The position numbers and the translations under genes are program-made. From Neoroseomonas oryzicola (lineage in GTDB: Bacteria > Pseudomonadota > Alphaproteobacteria > Acetobacterales > Acetobacteraceae): a stretch of DNA of 64,000 nucleotides. The notes beneath the pieces were generated by a model. It searched no databases. It was not told where the DNA came from and worked only from the letters and a program-made list of their open reading frames with translations. Of this stretch, positions 46,285 to 54,828 are shown one piece after another. The stretch lies in NCBI RefSeq assembly GCF_012163135.1, contig NZ_JAAVUP010000003.1:524283-588282 (forward strand). Reading direction: 5' to 3'. How positions within the stretch are numbered: the first letter of the stretch is position 1; each line of letters starts with the position of its first letter.

Positions 46285-49014
46285 ATGAGCGACCAGAACG
46301 AGCAGGACGCGGGCAAGAGCAGGCTGAGCCTTCGGCCCGGCGGACGACTCGAACTCGGCAAGACCGTGGATGCTGGCAGCGTGCGCCAGTCGTTCAGCCA
46401 CGGCCGCACCAAGACCGTGCAGGTCGAGGTGGTGAAGAAGCGCGTCGTCGCACCCCCGGCGAAGCCCGGCGGGCCCGCCACGGGCACGCGCCAGGCCCCG
46501 GCCGCGGCGCCGTCGGGCGGCAACGCGCCGTCCGGCCAGCAGCAGGCACGTCCGTCCGGCCAGGCCCAGGGCCCCGCCGCGCGCGGCCCGGTCGCCGGTC
46601 GCCCGCTGACCCAGGCCGAAATCGCGGTCCGCCAGCGCGTGCTGGAGGAGAACCGCCGTGTCGAGGCGCAGCGCCAGCGCGAGGAGCGCGAGCGCCAGGC
46701 CCTGATGGTGCGCTCCGCCGCCGAGGAAGCCGCCCGCAAGGCGGAAGAGGAACGCCGCGCCGCCGAGGAGGCCGCCCGCCGCGCCGAGGAGGACGCCCGC
46801 AACGCCGCCGAGGCCGCCGCGCGCGCCAAGGTCGAGGCCGAGGCCCGCAAGTCCGCCGAGGCCGCCTCGGTCGTGACCGCCGCCGCCGCGAAGCAGGCCG
46901 GCCGCCCCGCGGGGGCGCCCGCTGCCCCGGCCGCGCGCAAGCCCGACGCTGCCGCCCCGGCCGAGCGCCTGACGCTCAAGGCCCGCCCGGCCGAGGAAGA
47001 GGATGAGGGCGCGCGTCGCCCGATGGTCCGCCGCCCGGGCGGCCCGCCGGGCGCGCCCGGTCGCCGGCCGATGCCGGTGCCGGTAAAGAAGGCGACCCCG
47101 TCGCCGGATCGCCGCCGCGAAGGCCGCATCGACGTCCAGGCCGCCATCGAGGGCGAGGACGAGCGCAGCCGTTCCATCGCCTCGCTGCGCCGCGCGCGTG
47201 ACCGCGAGCGGCGGCAGCAGGAACTCGCGCGCCTGCGTTCGGGTGCCGAGCGCGTCGTGCGCGACGTCGTGGTGCCGGAAGCGATCACCGTGCAGGAACT
47301 CGCCAATCGCATGGCCGCCCGTGGCGGCGAGGTGGTGAAGGCGCTGTTCCGCATGGGCGTGATGGCGACGCTGACGCAGTCGATCGATGCCGACACCGCG
47401 GAGCTGGTGGTCCAGGAATTCGGCCACCGCGTGAAGCGCGTGAGCGAGTCCGACGTCGAGATCGGCCTGGAGGGTGCGGAGGATACCGACACCGACCTGC
47501 AGCCGCGCCCGCCGGTCGTGACCATCATGGGCCATGTCGACCACGGCAAGACCAGCCTGCTCGACGCCCTGCGCAAGACCGATGTCGCGGCCCACGAGGC
47601 CGGCGGCATCACGCAGCACATCGGCGCCTACCAGATCACCGTGCCCGACGGGTCCAAGGTGACCTTCATCGACACGCCGGGCCACGAGGCCTTCACCGCC
47701 ATGCGCGCCCGCGGCGCGTCCGTGACGGACATGGTCGTGCTGGTGGTCGCCGCCGATGACGGCGTCATGCCCCAGACGGTCGAAGCGATCCGCCACGCCA
47801 AGGCGGCGGGCGTGCCGCTCATCGTCGCGGTGAACAAGATCGACAAGCCCGGCGTGAAGCCCGAGCGCGTGAAGCAGGAACTTCTGCAGCACGAGATCGT
47901 GGTGGAATCGCTCGGCGGCGACACGCAGGAGATCGAGGTCTCCGCGACGCAGCGCATCAACCTCGACAAGCTGCTCGAGGCGATCTCGCTGCAGGCCGAG
48001 GTGCTGGACCTCAAGGCCAACCCGGAGCGCGCGGCGGAAGGCACGGTGATCGAGTCCAAGCTCGATCGCGGTCGTGGCCCCGTGGCGACGGTGCTGGTCC
48101 AGAAGGGCACGCTGCGCCAGGGCGACATCGTGGTGGCCGGCGCCGAATGGGGCCGCGTGCGCGCGATGCTCGACGACAAGGGCCGCCAGCTGAAGGACGC
48201 CCCGCCGTCGCTCCCGGTCGAGATCCTCGGCCTGTCCGGCGTGCCGGCGGCCGGCGACAACTTCATCGCCGTCGAGAACGAGGCCCGCGCCCGCGAGGTC
48301 TCCGAGTTCCGTCAGCGCCGGGCGCGCGACAAGGCGGCGGCTGCGGCCGGCGCCGGCCGCGGCAACCTGACCGACATGCTGGCCCGCATCCAGGCGGGCG
48401 AGCAGAAGGAAGTCGCCGTCGTCGTGAAGGCCGACGTGCAGGGCTCCGCCGAGGCGATCGGCGTGACGCTCGGCAAGCTCGGCAACGACGAGGTGAAGGT
48501 CCGCGTGCTGCACAGCGCGGTGGGCCAGATCACCGAATCCGACATCCAGCTCGCCAAGGCGTCGGACGCCGTCATCGTCGCCTTCAACGTCCGCGCCACG
48601 TCCCAGGCGCGCGACCTGGCGGCGAAGGAAGGCGTGGACATCCGCTACTACTCGATCATCTACGAAGTCGCCGACGACATCGAGAAGCTCTACAAGGGCA
48701 AGCTCGCGCCGGTGCAGCGCGAGAAGTTCCTCGGCTACGCGCAGATCCTGCAGGTCTTCGAGGTCAAGAAGATCGGCAAGGTGGCGGGCTGCCGCGTGAC
48801 GGAAGGCACGGTGAAGCGCGGCGCGGGCGTGCGCCTGCTGCGCGACGGCGTCGTCATCCACCAGGGCGAGCTGTCCACCCTGCGCCGCTTCAAGGACGAC
48901 GTGCGCGAGGTCAACAACGGCTTCGAATGCGGCATGTCCTTCGCGAACTACGACGACATCCGCGTCGGCGACCAGATCGAGTGCTATGAGGTGGAGACCG
49001 TCGCGGCGGCGTAA
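46285..49014 (+). CDS. infB: Translation initiation factor IF-2
   Basis: IF-2 (909 aa) positions initiator tRNA on the ribosome using GTP. The first ~360 residues are the long variable domain: a conserved [28 protein letters not shown] start, then Pro/Ala-rich and Arg/Glu-rich helical stretches. The GTPase core has G1 [25 protein letters not shown] and NKIDKPG. The C-terminal domains end with [23 protein letters not shown]. The ATG at 46285 gives the typical alphaproteobacterial N-terminus. Later in-frame starts for a shorter isoform are possible but not proven. Confidence 0.97.
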   Translation: MSDQNEQDAGKSRLSLRPGGRLELGKTVDAGSVRQSFSHGRTKTVQVEVVKKRVVAPPAKPGGPATGTRQAPAAAPSGGNAPSGQQQARPSGQAQGPAARGPVAGRPLTQAEIAVRQRVLEENRRVEAQRQREERERQALMVRSAAEEAARKAEEERRAAEEAARRAEEDARNAAEAAARAKVEAEARKSAEAASVVTAAAAKQAGRPAGAPAAPAARKPDAAAPAERLTLKARPAEEEDEGARRPMVRRPGGPPGAPGRRPMPVPVKKATPSPDRRREGRIDVQAAIEGEDERSRSIASLRRARDRERRQQELARLRSGAERVVRDVVVPEAITVQELANRMAARGGEVVKALFRMGVMATLTQSIDADTAELVVQEFGHRVKRVSESDVEIGLEGAEDTDTDLQPRPPVVTIMGHVDHGKTSLLDALRKTDVAAHEAGGITQHIGAYQITVPDGSKVTFIDTPGHEAFTAMRARGASVTDMVVLVVAADDGVMPQTVEAIRHAKAAGVPLIVAVNKIDKPGVKPERVKQELLQHEIVVESLGGDTQEIEVSATQRINLDKLLEAISLQAEVLDLKANPERAAEGTVIESKLDRGRGPVATVLVQKGTLRQGDIVVAGAEWGRVRAMLDDKGRQLKDAPPSLPVEILGLSGVPAAGDNFIAVENEARAREVSEFRQRRARDKAAAAAGAGRGNLTDMLARIQAGEQKEVAVVVKADVQGSAEAIGVTLGKLGNDEVKVRVLHSAVGQITESDIQLAKASDAVIVAFNVRATSQARDLAAKEGVDIRYYSIIYEVADDIEKLYKGKLAPVQREKFLGYAQILQVFEVKKIGKVAGCRVTEGTVKRGAGVRLLRDGVVIHQGELSTLRRFKDDVREVNNGFECGMSFANYDDIRVGDQIECYEVETVAAA

Positions 49015-49052
49015 GCCGCCGCGACGGATTTCATGTGCCCTCAGGCGCCGGG

Positions 49053-49160
49053 CGCGCGCATCCGCGCGCGTGGCTTGCGCGCCCTGCGCTGTCGCAGCGG
49101 CGGCGAAGGGCGGTCTGGGCGCGGTCGCGCTTTGCGCTCCCGGCGCGGCTCCGCCGCGCC
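49053..49160. repeat. Hairpin-rich gap between infB and rbfA
   Basis: The 181-base gap, long for this operon, holds a 7-bp stem CGCGCGC/GCGCGCG (49053-49070) and an 8-bp stem GGCGCGGC-TCC-GCCGCGCC (49142-49160) among weaker self-complementary stretches. It has no T-tract and could be a partial terminator or RNA processing site. No small open frame looks real. Confidence 0.5.
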
Positions 49161-49195
49161 GAAGGTTGCGCCCGAGTTGAACGGGTAGGTTCCCG

Positions 49196-49612
49196 ATGAG
49201 CAAGCAACACCACCGCGGCCAGGCCGAAGGCCCCTCCCAGCGGCAGCTCCGCGTCGCCGAGGAAGTGCGCCACGCGCTGTCCGCGGTCTTCACACGCGAG
49301 GAATTCCGCGACCCCGACCTGCACGGCGTGCACGTCACGGTCACCGAGGTCCGCGCCTCCCCCGACCTCAAGCACATGACGGCCTTCGTCTCCGCCCTCG
49401 GCAGGGACCTGACGAAGGAACAACTCGCGGCGCTGAAGCGCGTCTCCCCCTTCCTGCGGCGGGAGGTGGCGCATGCCGTGCGGCTGAAATTCGCCCCCGA
49501 CCTCCATTTCCAGCCCGACACCGCGCTCAACTACGCCATGCACATCAACGAGGTGATGCATCGTCCGGAGGTGCAGCGCGACCTCGCGACGAAGAAGGAT
49601 GGCGAGGAATGA
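49196..49612 (+). CDS. rbfA: 30S ribosome-binding factor RbfA
   Basis: RbfA (138 aa) is a KH-fold assembly factor that acts on the 5' end of 16S rRNA, important at low temperature. Its family pattern is clear: SQRQLRVAEEVRHALSAVFTREEF, VTVTEVRASPDLKHMTAFVSALG, LKRVSPFLRREVAHAVRLKFAPDLHFQPD. Its stop overlaps the next start (ATGA), coupling a thioesterase into the operon between rbfA and truB. Confidence 0.96.
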   Translation: MSKQHHRGQAEGPSQRQLRVAEEVRHALSAVFTREEFRDPDLHGVHVTVTEVRASPDLKHMTAFVSALGRDLTKEQLAALKRVSPFLRREVAHAVRLKFAPDLHFQPDTALNYAMHINEVMHRPEVQRDLATKKDGEE

Positions 49613-49989
49613 CCGCGACCCCGCCCGAGGGCGCGCCGCAGGTCCGCGTCATCGCCATGCCGGCCGATGCCAACCCCGCCGGGGACATCTTCGGCGGCTG
49701 GCTGATGGCGCATATGGACCAGGCCGGCGCCTCGGTCGCGCTGCGCCGCGCCCGCGGCCGCGTCGCGACCGTGGCGGTCGAGGCGATGACCTTCCACCTG
49801 CCGGTGCGCGTCGGCGACGAGGTCAGCCTCTACGGCACGCTGCTCTCGGTGGGTCGCACCTCGATTCGCGTGCACGTCGAGGCCTGGCGCCGCGACCGCA
49901 CCGCCGAGGACGACGCCCGCGTGACCGAGGCGACCTTCACCTTCGTCGCCCTGGACGAGACCGGCCGCCCGCGCCCCGTGCCGCAATGA
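49609..49989 (+). CDS. Hotdog-fold acyl-CoA thioesterase (YciA-like)
   Basis: A 126-aa protein with the hotdog signature of YciA/BACH thioesterases: MPADANPAGDIFGGWLMAHMDQAGASVALRRARG, VAVEAMTFHLPVRVGDEVSLYGTLLSVGRTS, VTEATFTFVALDETGRPRPVP. The Asn-Pro-x-Gly-Asp segment contains the catalytic Asp. These enzymes hydrolyse a range of acyl-CoAs. It overlaps rbfA by four bases, an unusual location within the ribosome-assembly operon, and faces the small membrane protein gene tail to tail. Confidence 0.9.
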   Translation: MTATPPEGAPQVRVIAMPADANPAGDIFGGWLMAHMDQAGASVALRRARGRVATVAVEAMTFHLPVRVGDEVSLYGTLLSVGRTSIRVHVEAWRRDRTAEDDARVTEATFTFVALDETGRPRPVPQ

Positions 49990-50211
49990 TCAGGAGGCGC
50001 AGCTGAACACCTGGATCACGGCCATGACCCAGCCCAGCGCAGCGGGGGCGGCAAACCCCAGCAGCGCGACGGGCGCGGCGAGGATCGTGCCCCACAGCGC
50101 GCCCATCCAGCTTTCCGCGATCAACCCGCCGGCCATGGCGCCCAGCCCCAGCACCGTCGCGGCGATCAGGATGCGGCCCCAGAGCGGGTATTCCGGATCC
50201 TCCTCCTCCAC
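49990..50211 (-). CDS. Small two-helix membrane protein, 73 aa
   Basis: I do not recognise a family. From a GTG at 50211 preceded by a strong AAGGAGG (six-base spacing), the product is an acidic start (EEEDPEYPLWGR) then two hydrophobic helices, ILIAATVLGLGAMAGGLIA and ILAAPVALLGFAAPAALGW, ending VFSCAS. The longer open frame to 50280 would start on top of the truB start codon and lacks a ribosome site, so I reject it. The gene runs against the operon between the thioesterase and truB. It resembles other uncharacterised small inner-membrane proteins. Confidence 0.7.
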   Translation of the reverse strand: MEEEDPEYPLWGRILIAATVLGLGAMAGGLIAESWMGALWGTILAAPVALLGFAAPAALGWVMAVIQVFSCAS

Positions 50212-50278
50212 CTGCAGCCTCCTTCGCTGACCGGCCGATCCTCTCGCCGCCGGCACCGACCAGACTACGGAACGCTTC

Positions 50279-51235
50279 ATGGCCCAGCAGCGCCAACGCC
50301 ACCGCAAGCCGAAAGGCCGGCCGATCGACGGCTGGCTGATCATCGACAAGCCGACGGGGATCGGGTCGACCGACGTCGTCGCCATCTGCAAGCGCGCCTT
50401 CCAGGCGCAGAAATGCGGGCATGGCGGGACGCTGGATCCGCTGGCCACCGGCGTGCTGCCGATCGCCTTCGGCGCGGCGACCAAGACCGTGCCCTATGTC
50501 ATGGACGGCACGAAGCAGTACCGCTTCACGCTGAAGATGGGCGAGGCGCGGGATTCCGACGACGCCGACGGCAACGTCATCGCCACCAGCGATGTCCGGC
50601 CGACCGACGAGCAGATCCGCGCCGCCCTGCCCGCCTTCATCGGCGACATCATGCAGGTCCCGCCGATCTTCTCGGCCATCAAGGTGGCCGGCGAACGCGC
50701 CTATGACCTGGCCCGCGCGGGGGAGGCCGTCGAGCTCGCCGCCCGCCCCGCCCGCGTCGACCGCTTCGAGCTGATCGAGCGCCCCGACGCCGACACCGCC
50801 ATCTTCTTCGTCGAGAGCGGCAAGGGCGTCTACATGCGCTCGCTCGCCCGGGACATCGCCAAGGCCTGTGGCACCGTGGGCCATATCGCAGCCCTGCGCC
50901 GGATGCGGGTCGGCCCCTTCCTCGAGAAGGATGCGGTTCCGCTGGACAGGATCGCGGTTTCCGGCGATACCCCGCCCCCTTCCCCGGATCTTCTGCTTCC
51001 GGTGACGACCGCGCTGGCCGACATCCCGGCGCTGGCCCTCACCGAGGCCGAGACCGCCCGCCTTTCCTTTGGCCAGCCCATCCCGCTGGTCGAGCTGATG
51101 GGCCGGGTTCCGCGCGAGGCCAACCCCGATGGGGGCCTGGCCAGGGCGATGGCGGGGGGGCGCCTGATGGGTCTCGCCCGCTTCGAGGACGGCTTGCTGA
51201 AGCCGGAGCGGTGGCTGGGCCAGGGCGGTTCCTGA
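50279..51235 (+). CDS. truB: tRNA pseudouridine-55 synthase TruB
   Basis: TruB (318 aa) makes pseudouridine 55 in the T-loop of tRNAs. Motifs: [21 protein letters not shown], the catalytic Asp53 in [37 protein letters not shown], and [35 protein letters not shown]. Its start is separated from the operon upstream only by the antisense small membrane gene, so it may have its own promoter within 50212-50278, though none is obvious. rpsO follows after 25 bases. Confidence 0.96.
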   Translation: MAQQRQRHRKPKGRPIDGWLIIDKPTGIGSTDVVAICKRAFQAQKCGHGGTLDPLATGVLPIAFGAATKTVPYVMDGTKQYRFTLKMGEARDSDDADGNVIATSDVRPTDEQIRAALPAFIGDIMQVPPIFSAIKVAGERAYDLARAGEAVELAARPARVDRFELIERPDADTAIFFVESGKGVYMRSLARDIAKACGTVGHIAALRRMRVGPFLEKDAVPLDRIAVSGDTPPPSPDLLLPVTTALADIPALALTEAETARLSFGQPIPLVELMGRVPREANPDGGLARAMAGGRLMGLARFEDGLLKPERWLGQGGS

Positions 51236-51260
51236 ACCTCTACCCACAAGGAATACGACG

Positions 51261-51530
51261 ATGTCGATCACTGCGGAGCGCCGCCAGGCGCTCATCAAGG
51301 ACTATGCGACCGGCCCGAACGACACGGGCAGCCCCGAGGTCCAGGTCGCGATCCTCTCCGAACGCATCTCCAACCTGACCGAGCACCTCAAGACCCACGC
51401 GAAGGACTTCCATTCGCGCCGCGGCCTGCTCGTGCTGGTCGGCCAGCGCCGTGGCCTGCTGGACTACCTGAAGCGCAAGAGCCAGAAGCGCTACGAGACG
51501 CTGATCGGGCGCCTCAACCTGCGCCGCTGA
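51261..51530 (+). CDS. rpsO: 30S ribosomal protein S15 (uS15)
   Basis: An 89-aa protein of exactly the usual length. The family pattern is complete: [81 protein letters not shown]. It binds the central domain of 16S rRNA. pnp, which usually follows, is not here: a hairpin terminator and a Bug receptor on the opposite strand come next. Confidence 0.98.
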   Translation: MSITAERRQALIKDYATGPNDTGSPEVQVAILSERISNLTEHLKTHAKDFHSRRGLLVLVGQRRGLLDYLKRKSQKRYETLIGRLNLRR

Positions 51531-51538
51531 CGGCAACC

Positions 51539-51558
51539 GGGGCGGCGCGCGTCGCCCC
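51539..51558 (+). terminator. Hairpin terminator after rpsO
   Basis: An 8-bp stem (51539-51546 with 51551-51558, one G-T wobble) with a GCGC loop starts eight bases after the rpsO stop. There is no T-tract. Confidence 0.5.
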
Positions 51559-51627
51559 GCCTGCCCTCGCACGGATCGCCGCCCCGCCAGGATGCTGGCG
51601 CCGGGCGGCGTTGCCGTTTCTGGGCGC

Positions 51628-52593
51628 TCACAACTCGATGTTCAGCCGCCGCAGCAGCGGGCCCCAGCGCTCGGCCTCCCGGTTCAGGAAGGCCTGGAAG
51701 TCGGCGGGGCTGCCGCCGGCGGCGAGGATCCCCTCGTTCAGCAGCCGTTCGCGCACCGTCGAATCCGCGCTCGCCGCCGCGCCGGCCGCATTCAGCCGCG
51801 CGATCGCCGCGGGCGGCGTCTGCGCCGGGGCCAGCAGCCCGAACCAGGTCACCGCCACCAGGCCCGGCCAGCGCTCGTTGAAGGTCGGCTGGTTCGGCAG
51901 GTTCGGCAGCCGCGTCTCCCCGGTCCAGCCGACGATCTTCGCGCGGCCCGAGCGTTCGACCTGCAGCCCCGTCGCGCCGCCCACCAGGATGGAATCGATG
52001 GTGCCGGCCAGCAGGTCGTTCATCTGGTTGGCGTCGCCGCGGTAGCCGACATCCTGCCAGTCGAGCTGCAGCCTCTCCTGTATCAGCGCGCCGGCGATGT
52101 GGTTGAACGACCCCCGCCCATTGTGCCCCCAGGTCACCTTGCCGGGATTGGCGCGCACATGCGCGACGAAGCCTTCCAGCGTGTCGGGGATGCCCGGCTT
52201 CACCGCGATGCAGAAGGGCAGCGTCGCGACATGCACGACCGGCGCGAAGTCGGATGGCCGGTAGGGCAGGTTGCGCCCGATCAGCGGGTTGATGGTCAGC
52301 GTGGTGCCCGAGGACATCAGCAGCGTGTGGCCGTCCGGCGCGGCGCGGGCGACCGCCTCCGCGCCGATCACGGTCTGCGCGCCCGGCTTGTTGTCGATCA
52401 CCACGTTCTGGCCCAGCAGCGGCGCCATGCGTTCGGCGACCAGCCGCGCGGTGACGTCGGTCGATCCGCCCGGGGGGAAGGGCACGACGATGGTCACGGG
52501 GCGCGTCGGGTTCCAGGCCGGCTGGGCGCGGGCGGCGCCGGCGGCGGCGAGGCCGAGCGCGGGCAGCGCCCGGCGGCCTGTCACGAATGGCAT
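51628..52593 (-). CDS. Bug/TctC family periplasmic solute-binding receptor
   Basis: A second orphan tripartite-tricarboxylate receptor (321 aa) in this window. It has a signal peptide (VTGRRALPALGLAAAGAARAQ), PVTIVVPFPPGGSTDVTARLVAERM, NVVIDNKPGAQTVIGAEAVA, and VTWGHNGRGSFNHIAGALI. It is only distantly similar to the copy at 6561. GGGAGGACACC precedes the ATG at 52593. An XRE-cupin regulator gene lies 60 bases upstream on the same strand and may control it, a frequent arrangement for transport genes. The ligand is unknown. Confidence 0.93.
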   Translation of the reverse strand: MPFVTGRRALPALGLAAAGAARAQPAWNPTRPVTIVVPFPPGGSTDVTARLVAERMAPLLGQNVVIDNKPGAQTVIGAEAVARAAPDGHTLLMSSGTTLTINPLIGRNLPYRPSDFAPVVHVATLPFCIAVKPGIPDTLEGFVAHVRANPGKVTWGHNGRGSFNHIAGALIQERLQLDWQDVGYRGDANQMNDLLAGTIDSILVGGATGLQVERSGRAKIVGWTGETRLPNLPNQPTFNERWPGLVAVTWFGLLAPAQTPPAAIARLNAAGAAASADSTVRERLLNEGILAAGGSPADFQAFLNREAERWGPLLRRLNIEL

Positions 52594-52653
52594 GGTGTCC
52601 TCCCTGGTTCTTGGCGGGAAGCCTGCCATCGCCGCTGCCGCGGCGCCACGGAA

Positions 52654-53250
52654 TCAGCGCCGCGACAGCGCCACCAGGTAGCGGCAGGGCTCGTCCGCCG
52701 AGGGGTTGCGGAAGGCGTGGCCCTTCGGCGCCTCGAGGTCGAAGGCGAGGCAGTCGCCGGGCTCGAGCAGGGCCTCCTCGCTGCCTTCCTCGACCGCCAG
52801 CCGGCCCGAGAGCACCCGCACCACCTGCCCCCGCAGGAAGGCGAAGGAGGTGCCGGGATAGGCCACGCGCGCGCCGGGCGGCAGATCTACCTCGACCAGC
52901 TCGGGCTCCGCGCCGGGGGGCGAGACGGCGCGGCGGAGGTAGCCCGTCGCCGGGTCCGTCCACAGCGCCTGGTCCGCCGCGCGGGCGATGCGCTGCGGGC
53001 CGGCATCGGCCTCGGCGCGGGCGAGCAGGGTCGAGATCGTCATCCGCAGCGCGCCCGAAAGGCGGCCCAGCAGGGCGGCGGTGGGGCTCGCCTCGGCGCG
53101 CTCGATCTTGCTGATCATGGCGCGCGAGACGCCCGAGGCGGCGGCGAGCTCGGCGATCGACCAGCCGCGCGCCTCCCGCTCCCGCCGCAGGCGGCGGGCG
53201 ATCAGCAGGTCGAGCGGCGCGGGCGCATTTTGATCCAACATGATAGACAT
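52654..53250 (-). CDS. XRE-family regulator with C-terminal cupin domain
   Basis: A 198-aa regulator. The N-terminal helix-turn-helix is LIARRLRREREARGWSIAELAAASGVSRAMISKIERAEASPT. Residues ~110-198 form a cupin barrel (VEVDLPPGARVAYPG, GQVVRVLSGRLAVEEGSEEALLEPGDCLAFDLEAPKGHAFRNPS). Such PuuR-like proteins sense small ligands through the cupin. Starts at 53250 or 53241 are both possible, neither with a Shine-Dalgarno. It diverges from the small-protein/GNAT pair across only 28 bases, so one operator could govern both sides. Confidence 0.9.
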   Translation of the reverse strand: MSIMLDQNAPAPLDLLIARRLRREREARGWSIAELAAASGVSRAMISKIERAEASPTAALLGRLSGALRMTISTLLARAEADAGPQRIARAADQALWTDPATGYLRRAVSPPGAEPELVEVDLPPGARVAYPGTSFAFLRGQVVRVLSGRLAVEEGSEEALLEPGDCLAFDLEAPKGHAFRNPSADEPCRYLVALSRR

Positions 53251-53268
53251 GCATCCAAGATAGTGGAT
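53233..53268. promoter_or_regulatory. Candidate operator of the XRE-cupin regulator
   Basis: ATCCAA is repeated directly at 53233-53238 and 53253-53258, exactly 20 bp (two helical turns) apart, each followed by an ATAG, with a GTGGAT further on. The block is AT-rich against a GC-rich background, overlaps the regulator's start codon and abuts the divergent gene. Confidence 0.45.
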
Positions 53269-53278
53269 ACTGACCTCC

Positions 53279-53500
53279 ATGACCATGCCTGCACCGCCCG
53301 GCCACAATGGTGGCCCGCCCCTCGAGGACGAGGACGACGATCCCGCCGGCTGGCGGCTGTGGTGCTGGCGCCGCGCGCGCAAGAAGGCCTGGAAGGCACC
53401 GCCCGAGATCGCGCTGCGCCGGCTCGCGCGCGCCGAGGAACTCGGCATGACCTATCGCGAATACACGCTCGAGATCCTCGAGCGGGGTCACTACCAGTGA
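53279..53500 (+). CDS. Small GHNGGPPL-motif protein, 73 aa
   Basis: A short protein with a Gly/Pro-rich start (GHNGGPPLEDEDDD) and a Trp/Arg-rich middle (WRLWCWRRARKKAWKAP). It ends in a helix (PEIALRRLARAEELGMTYREYTLEILERGHY). From memory, proteins with HNGGPPL plus a C-terminal LGLTYEEYTLEIL-like helix are widespread in alphaproteobacteria, including near phage genes, and have no known function. The stop overlaps the GNAT gene (GTGA), so the two are translated together. A second ATG lies two codons in. Confidence 0.75.
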   Translation: MTMPAPPGHNGGPPLEDEDDDPAGWRLWCWRRARKKAWKAPPEIALRRLARAEELGMTYREYTLEILERGHYQ

Positions 53501-53961
53501 CCGTGACGATCACCGAGGGCGGGCTCGACGATCCGCGCGTGCAGGCGCTGCTCGGCATTCACCTCGCCAAGGCGCGGGCGGCGACGGCGGAAGGCTTTGC
53601 ATTTGCGCTCGACCTCTCGGGGCTGCGGGTGCCGGAGATCCGCTTCTTCACCGCCTGGGACGGCGACGAGGTGCTGGCGACCGGCGCGTTGAAGCGCATG
53701 GCGCCGGACCATGGCGAGGTGAAGTCGATGCACACGGCCGAGGCCGCGCGCCGGCACGGCGTGGGGCGCGCGATGTTGCGGCGCCTGGTCGATGAGGCGC
53801 GCGCAGCCGGCATGACGCGCGTCAGCCTCGAGACCGGGACCAGCGCCTATTTCCAGCCCGCGGTGGCGATGTACCTGGCCGAGGGCTTCACGCCGTGCGG
53901 CCCCTTCGGCGACTACGCGGCGAGCGCGGAGAACCGCTTCCTGACGCTCGCCCTGGCCTGA
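53497..53961 (+). CDS. GNAT family N-acetyltransferase
   Basis: A 154-aa acetyltransferase fold. It has the acetyl-CoA loop ARRHGVGRAMLRRLVDEARAAGMTRVSLETGTSAYFQPAVAMYLAEGFTPCG and strand FFTAWDGDEVLATGALKRM. The wording GEVKSMHTAEAARRHGVG and SLETG...YLAEGF resembles the YedL/PaiA-like group acting on small molecules, rather than the ribosomal-tRNA toxins. It starts at GTG within the stop of the 73-aa gene. A second GTG two codons in is possible. The substrate is unknown. Confidence 0.88.
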   Translation: MTVTITEGGLDDPRVQALLGIHLAKARAATAEGFAFALDLSGLRVPEIRFFTAWDGDEVLATGALKRMAPDHGEVKSMHTAEAARRHGVGRAMLRRLVDEARAAGMTRVSLETGTSAYFQPAVAMYLAEGFTPCGPFGDYAASAENRFLTLALA

Positions 53962-53963
53962 GA

Positions 53964-54080
53964 GACCGTTCGAGAATGGCGGCGCCGGCCCGCTCCCCCA
54001 CCCAGGATACTGTCGTTGGGTGGGGGAGCTTGCCGGCGCCGGACTGCAGGATGCGCCGAACGGCGCATTCCCGAACGGTC
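53964..54080. mobile_element. 117-bp element with terminal inverted repeats (MITE-like or large bidirectional terminator)
   Basis: Starting three bases after the GNAT stop, the ends GACCGTTCGAGAATG (53964-53978) and CATTCCCGAACGGTC (54066-54080) match inverted in 14 of 15 bases. Inside is a second inverted repeat, CTCCCCCACCCA (53993-54004) with TGGGTGGGGGAG (54017-54028), plus GGCGCCGGC/GCCGGCGCC flanks. There is no open frame and no clear target duplication. It lies between convergent genes, so it could equally serve as a terminator for both. Confidence 0.55.
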
Positions 54081-54087
54081 GCTGGGA

Positions 54088-54828
54088 TCAGGGCGTCGCG
54101 GGCAGGCCGAGCAGGGAGTCGACCCGGTCCACCACGGCACCGCTGAGCGGCTTGTTCGCCGCCGCGCTGAGCTGGTTCGCCCGCGCCGCGGCGACAGCCT
54201 GGGACCGGGCGACGGGGTCGCTGATCGCCAGCGCCTGGATCATGGCGAGTTCGTAGCTCGCGATCATGCCGACGCGCGAATTGGGGGAGGCGCGATCCCG
54301 CGCCCGTGCCGAGGCATGGGCCGCGTTGAGCGCCCCGAGGGCGCTGGCGAGGGAGCCGCGGTCCGTGCCGGGGCCGCCCCGGTCGCTGGCCGACCCGCGG
54401 CCGGTCGCATTGCCCGGCCCACCGCGTCCGGCCGAGGCGCTGCCGCCGCGCCCGGCGCCCGCATCGGCGGAGTTCCCGGGACCGACGCCGCCGCCATGGC
54501 CCTGGCCCTGACCGCCGGCCGAGGCGCTGGCGCCGCCACCGTTACCACCGCCATTGCCGCCGCCGGGACCACCGGCGCCAGCCGAGCCGCCGCCACCGCC
54601 GGCGCCACCGCCGCCTCCGGCGCCGCCGCCACCGCCGCCTCCACCTCCACCACCGCCACCGCCGCCTCCGCCGCCTCCGCCACCACCACCACCGCCTCCG
54701 CCACCACCACCGGCGGCGTGGGCGAGGCCGCCGAGGTCAGGCGGCAGGATGGGCAGGACGGTGAAGGCCAGCGCGCCGCTCAGGAGCAGCAGGCGGGCAT
54801 GGGGACGGAACAGATCGGGACGACGCAT
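54088..54828 (-). CDS. Exported protein with a long poly-glycine tract
   Basis: A 246-aa protein. A signal peptide (RLLLLSGALAFTVLPI...GLAHA) is followed by about 30 uninterrupted glycines, then Gly-rich segments with Ala, Asn and Ser to residue ~165. The last ~85 residues form a normal helical domain (LASALGALNAAHASARARDRASPNSRVGMIASYELAMIQAL, then VARSQAVAAARANQLSAAANKPLSGAVVDRVDSLL). The tract is coded by a GGN microsatellite, so its length is probably unstable. ATG 54828 with AAAGGA is preferred over GTG 54843. The function is unknown; a flexible surface linker is an inference. Confidence 0.8.
   Translation of the reverse strand: MRRPDLFRPHARLLLLSGALAFTVLPILPPDLGGLAHAAGGGGGGGGGGGGGGGGGGGGGGGGGGGGGGAGGGGGAGGGGGSAGAGGPGGGNGGGNGGGASASAGGQGQGHGGGVGPGNSADAGAGRGGSASAGRGGPGNATGRGSASDRGGPGTDRGSLASALGALNAAHASARARDRASPNSRVGMIASYELAMIQALAISDPVARSQAVAAARANQLSAAANKPLSGAVVDRVDSLLGLPATP

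Noticed and set aside
46198-49530. A very long antisense open frame (over 1100 codons) opposite infB, and similar ones opposite dnaX (2872-5241) and hrpB/metK
   Set aside because: High GC at third positions suppresses stop codons on the opposite strand; the translations are low-complexity Arg/Ala/Gly/His mixtures, while the sense frames encode clear conserved proteins.
50212-50280. A 23-residue longer start for the small membrane protein, with its ATG overlapping the truB start codon head to head
   Set aside because: No ribosome-binding site there, while GTG 50211 has a near-perfect AAGGAGG at six bases.
53497-53961. Calling the GNAT gene a toxin of a toxin-antitoxin pair
   Set aside because: Gene order and overlap fit, but the partner lacks a ribbon-helix-helix motif and the enzyme resembles small-molecule acetyltransferases; kept only as a hypothesis.
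54560-54720. A tandem DNA repeat or CRISPR-like array
   Set aside because: It is the microsatellite encoding the poly-glycine tract within an open reading frame; there are no spacers.
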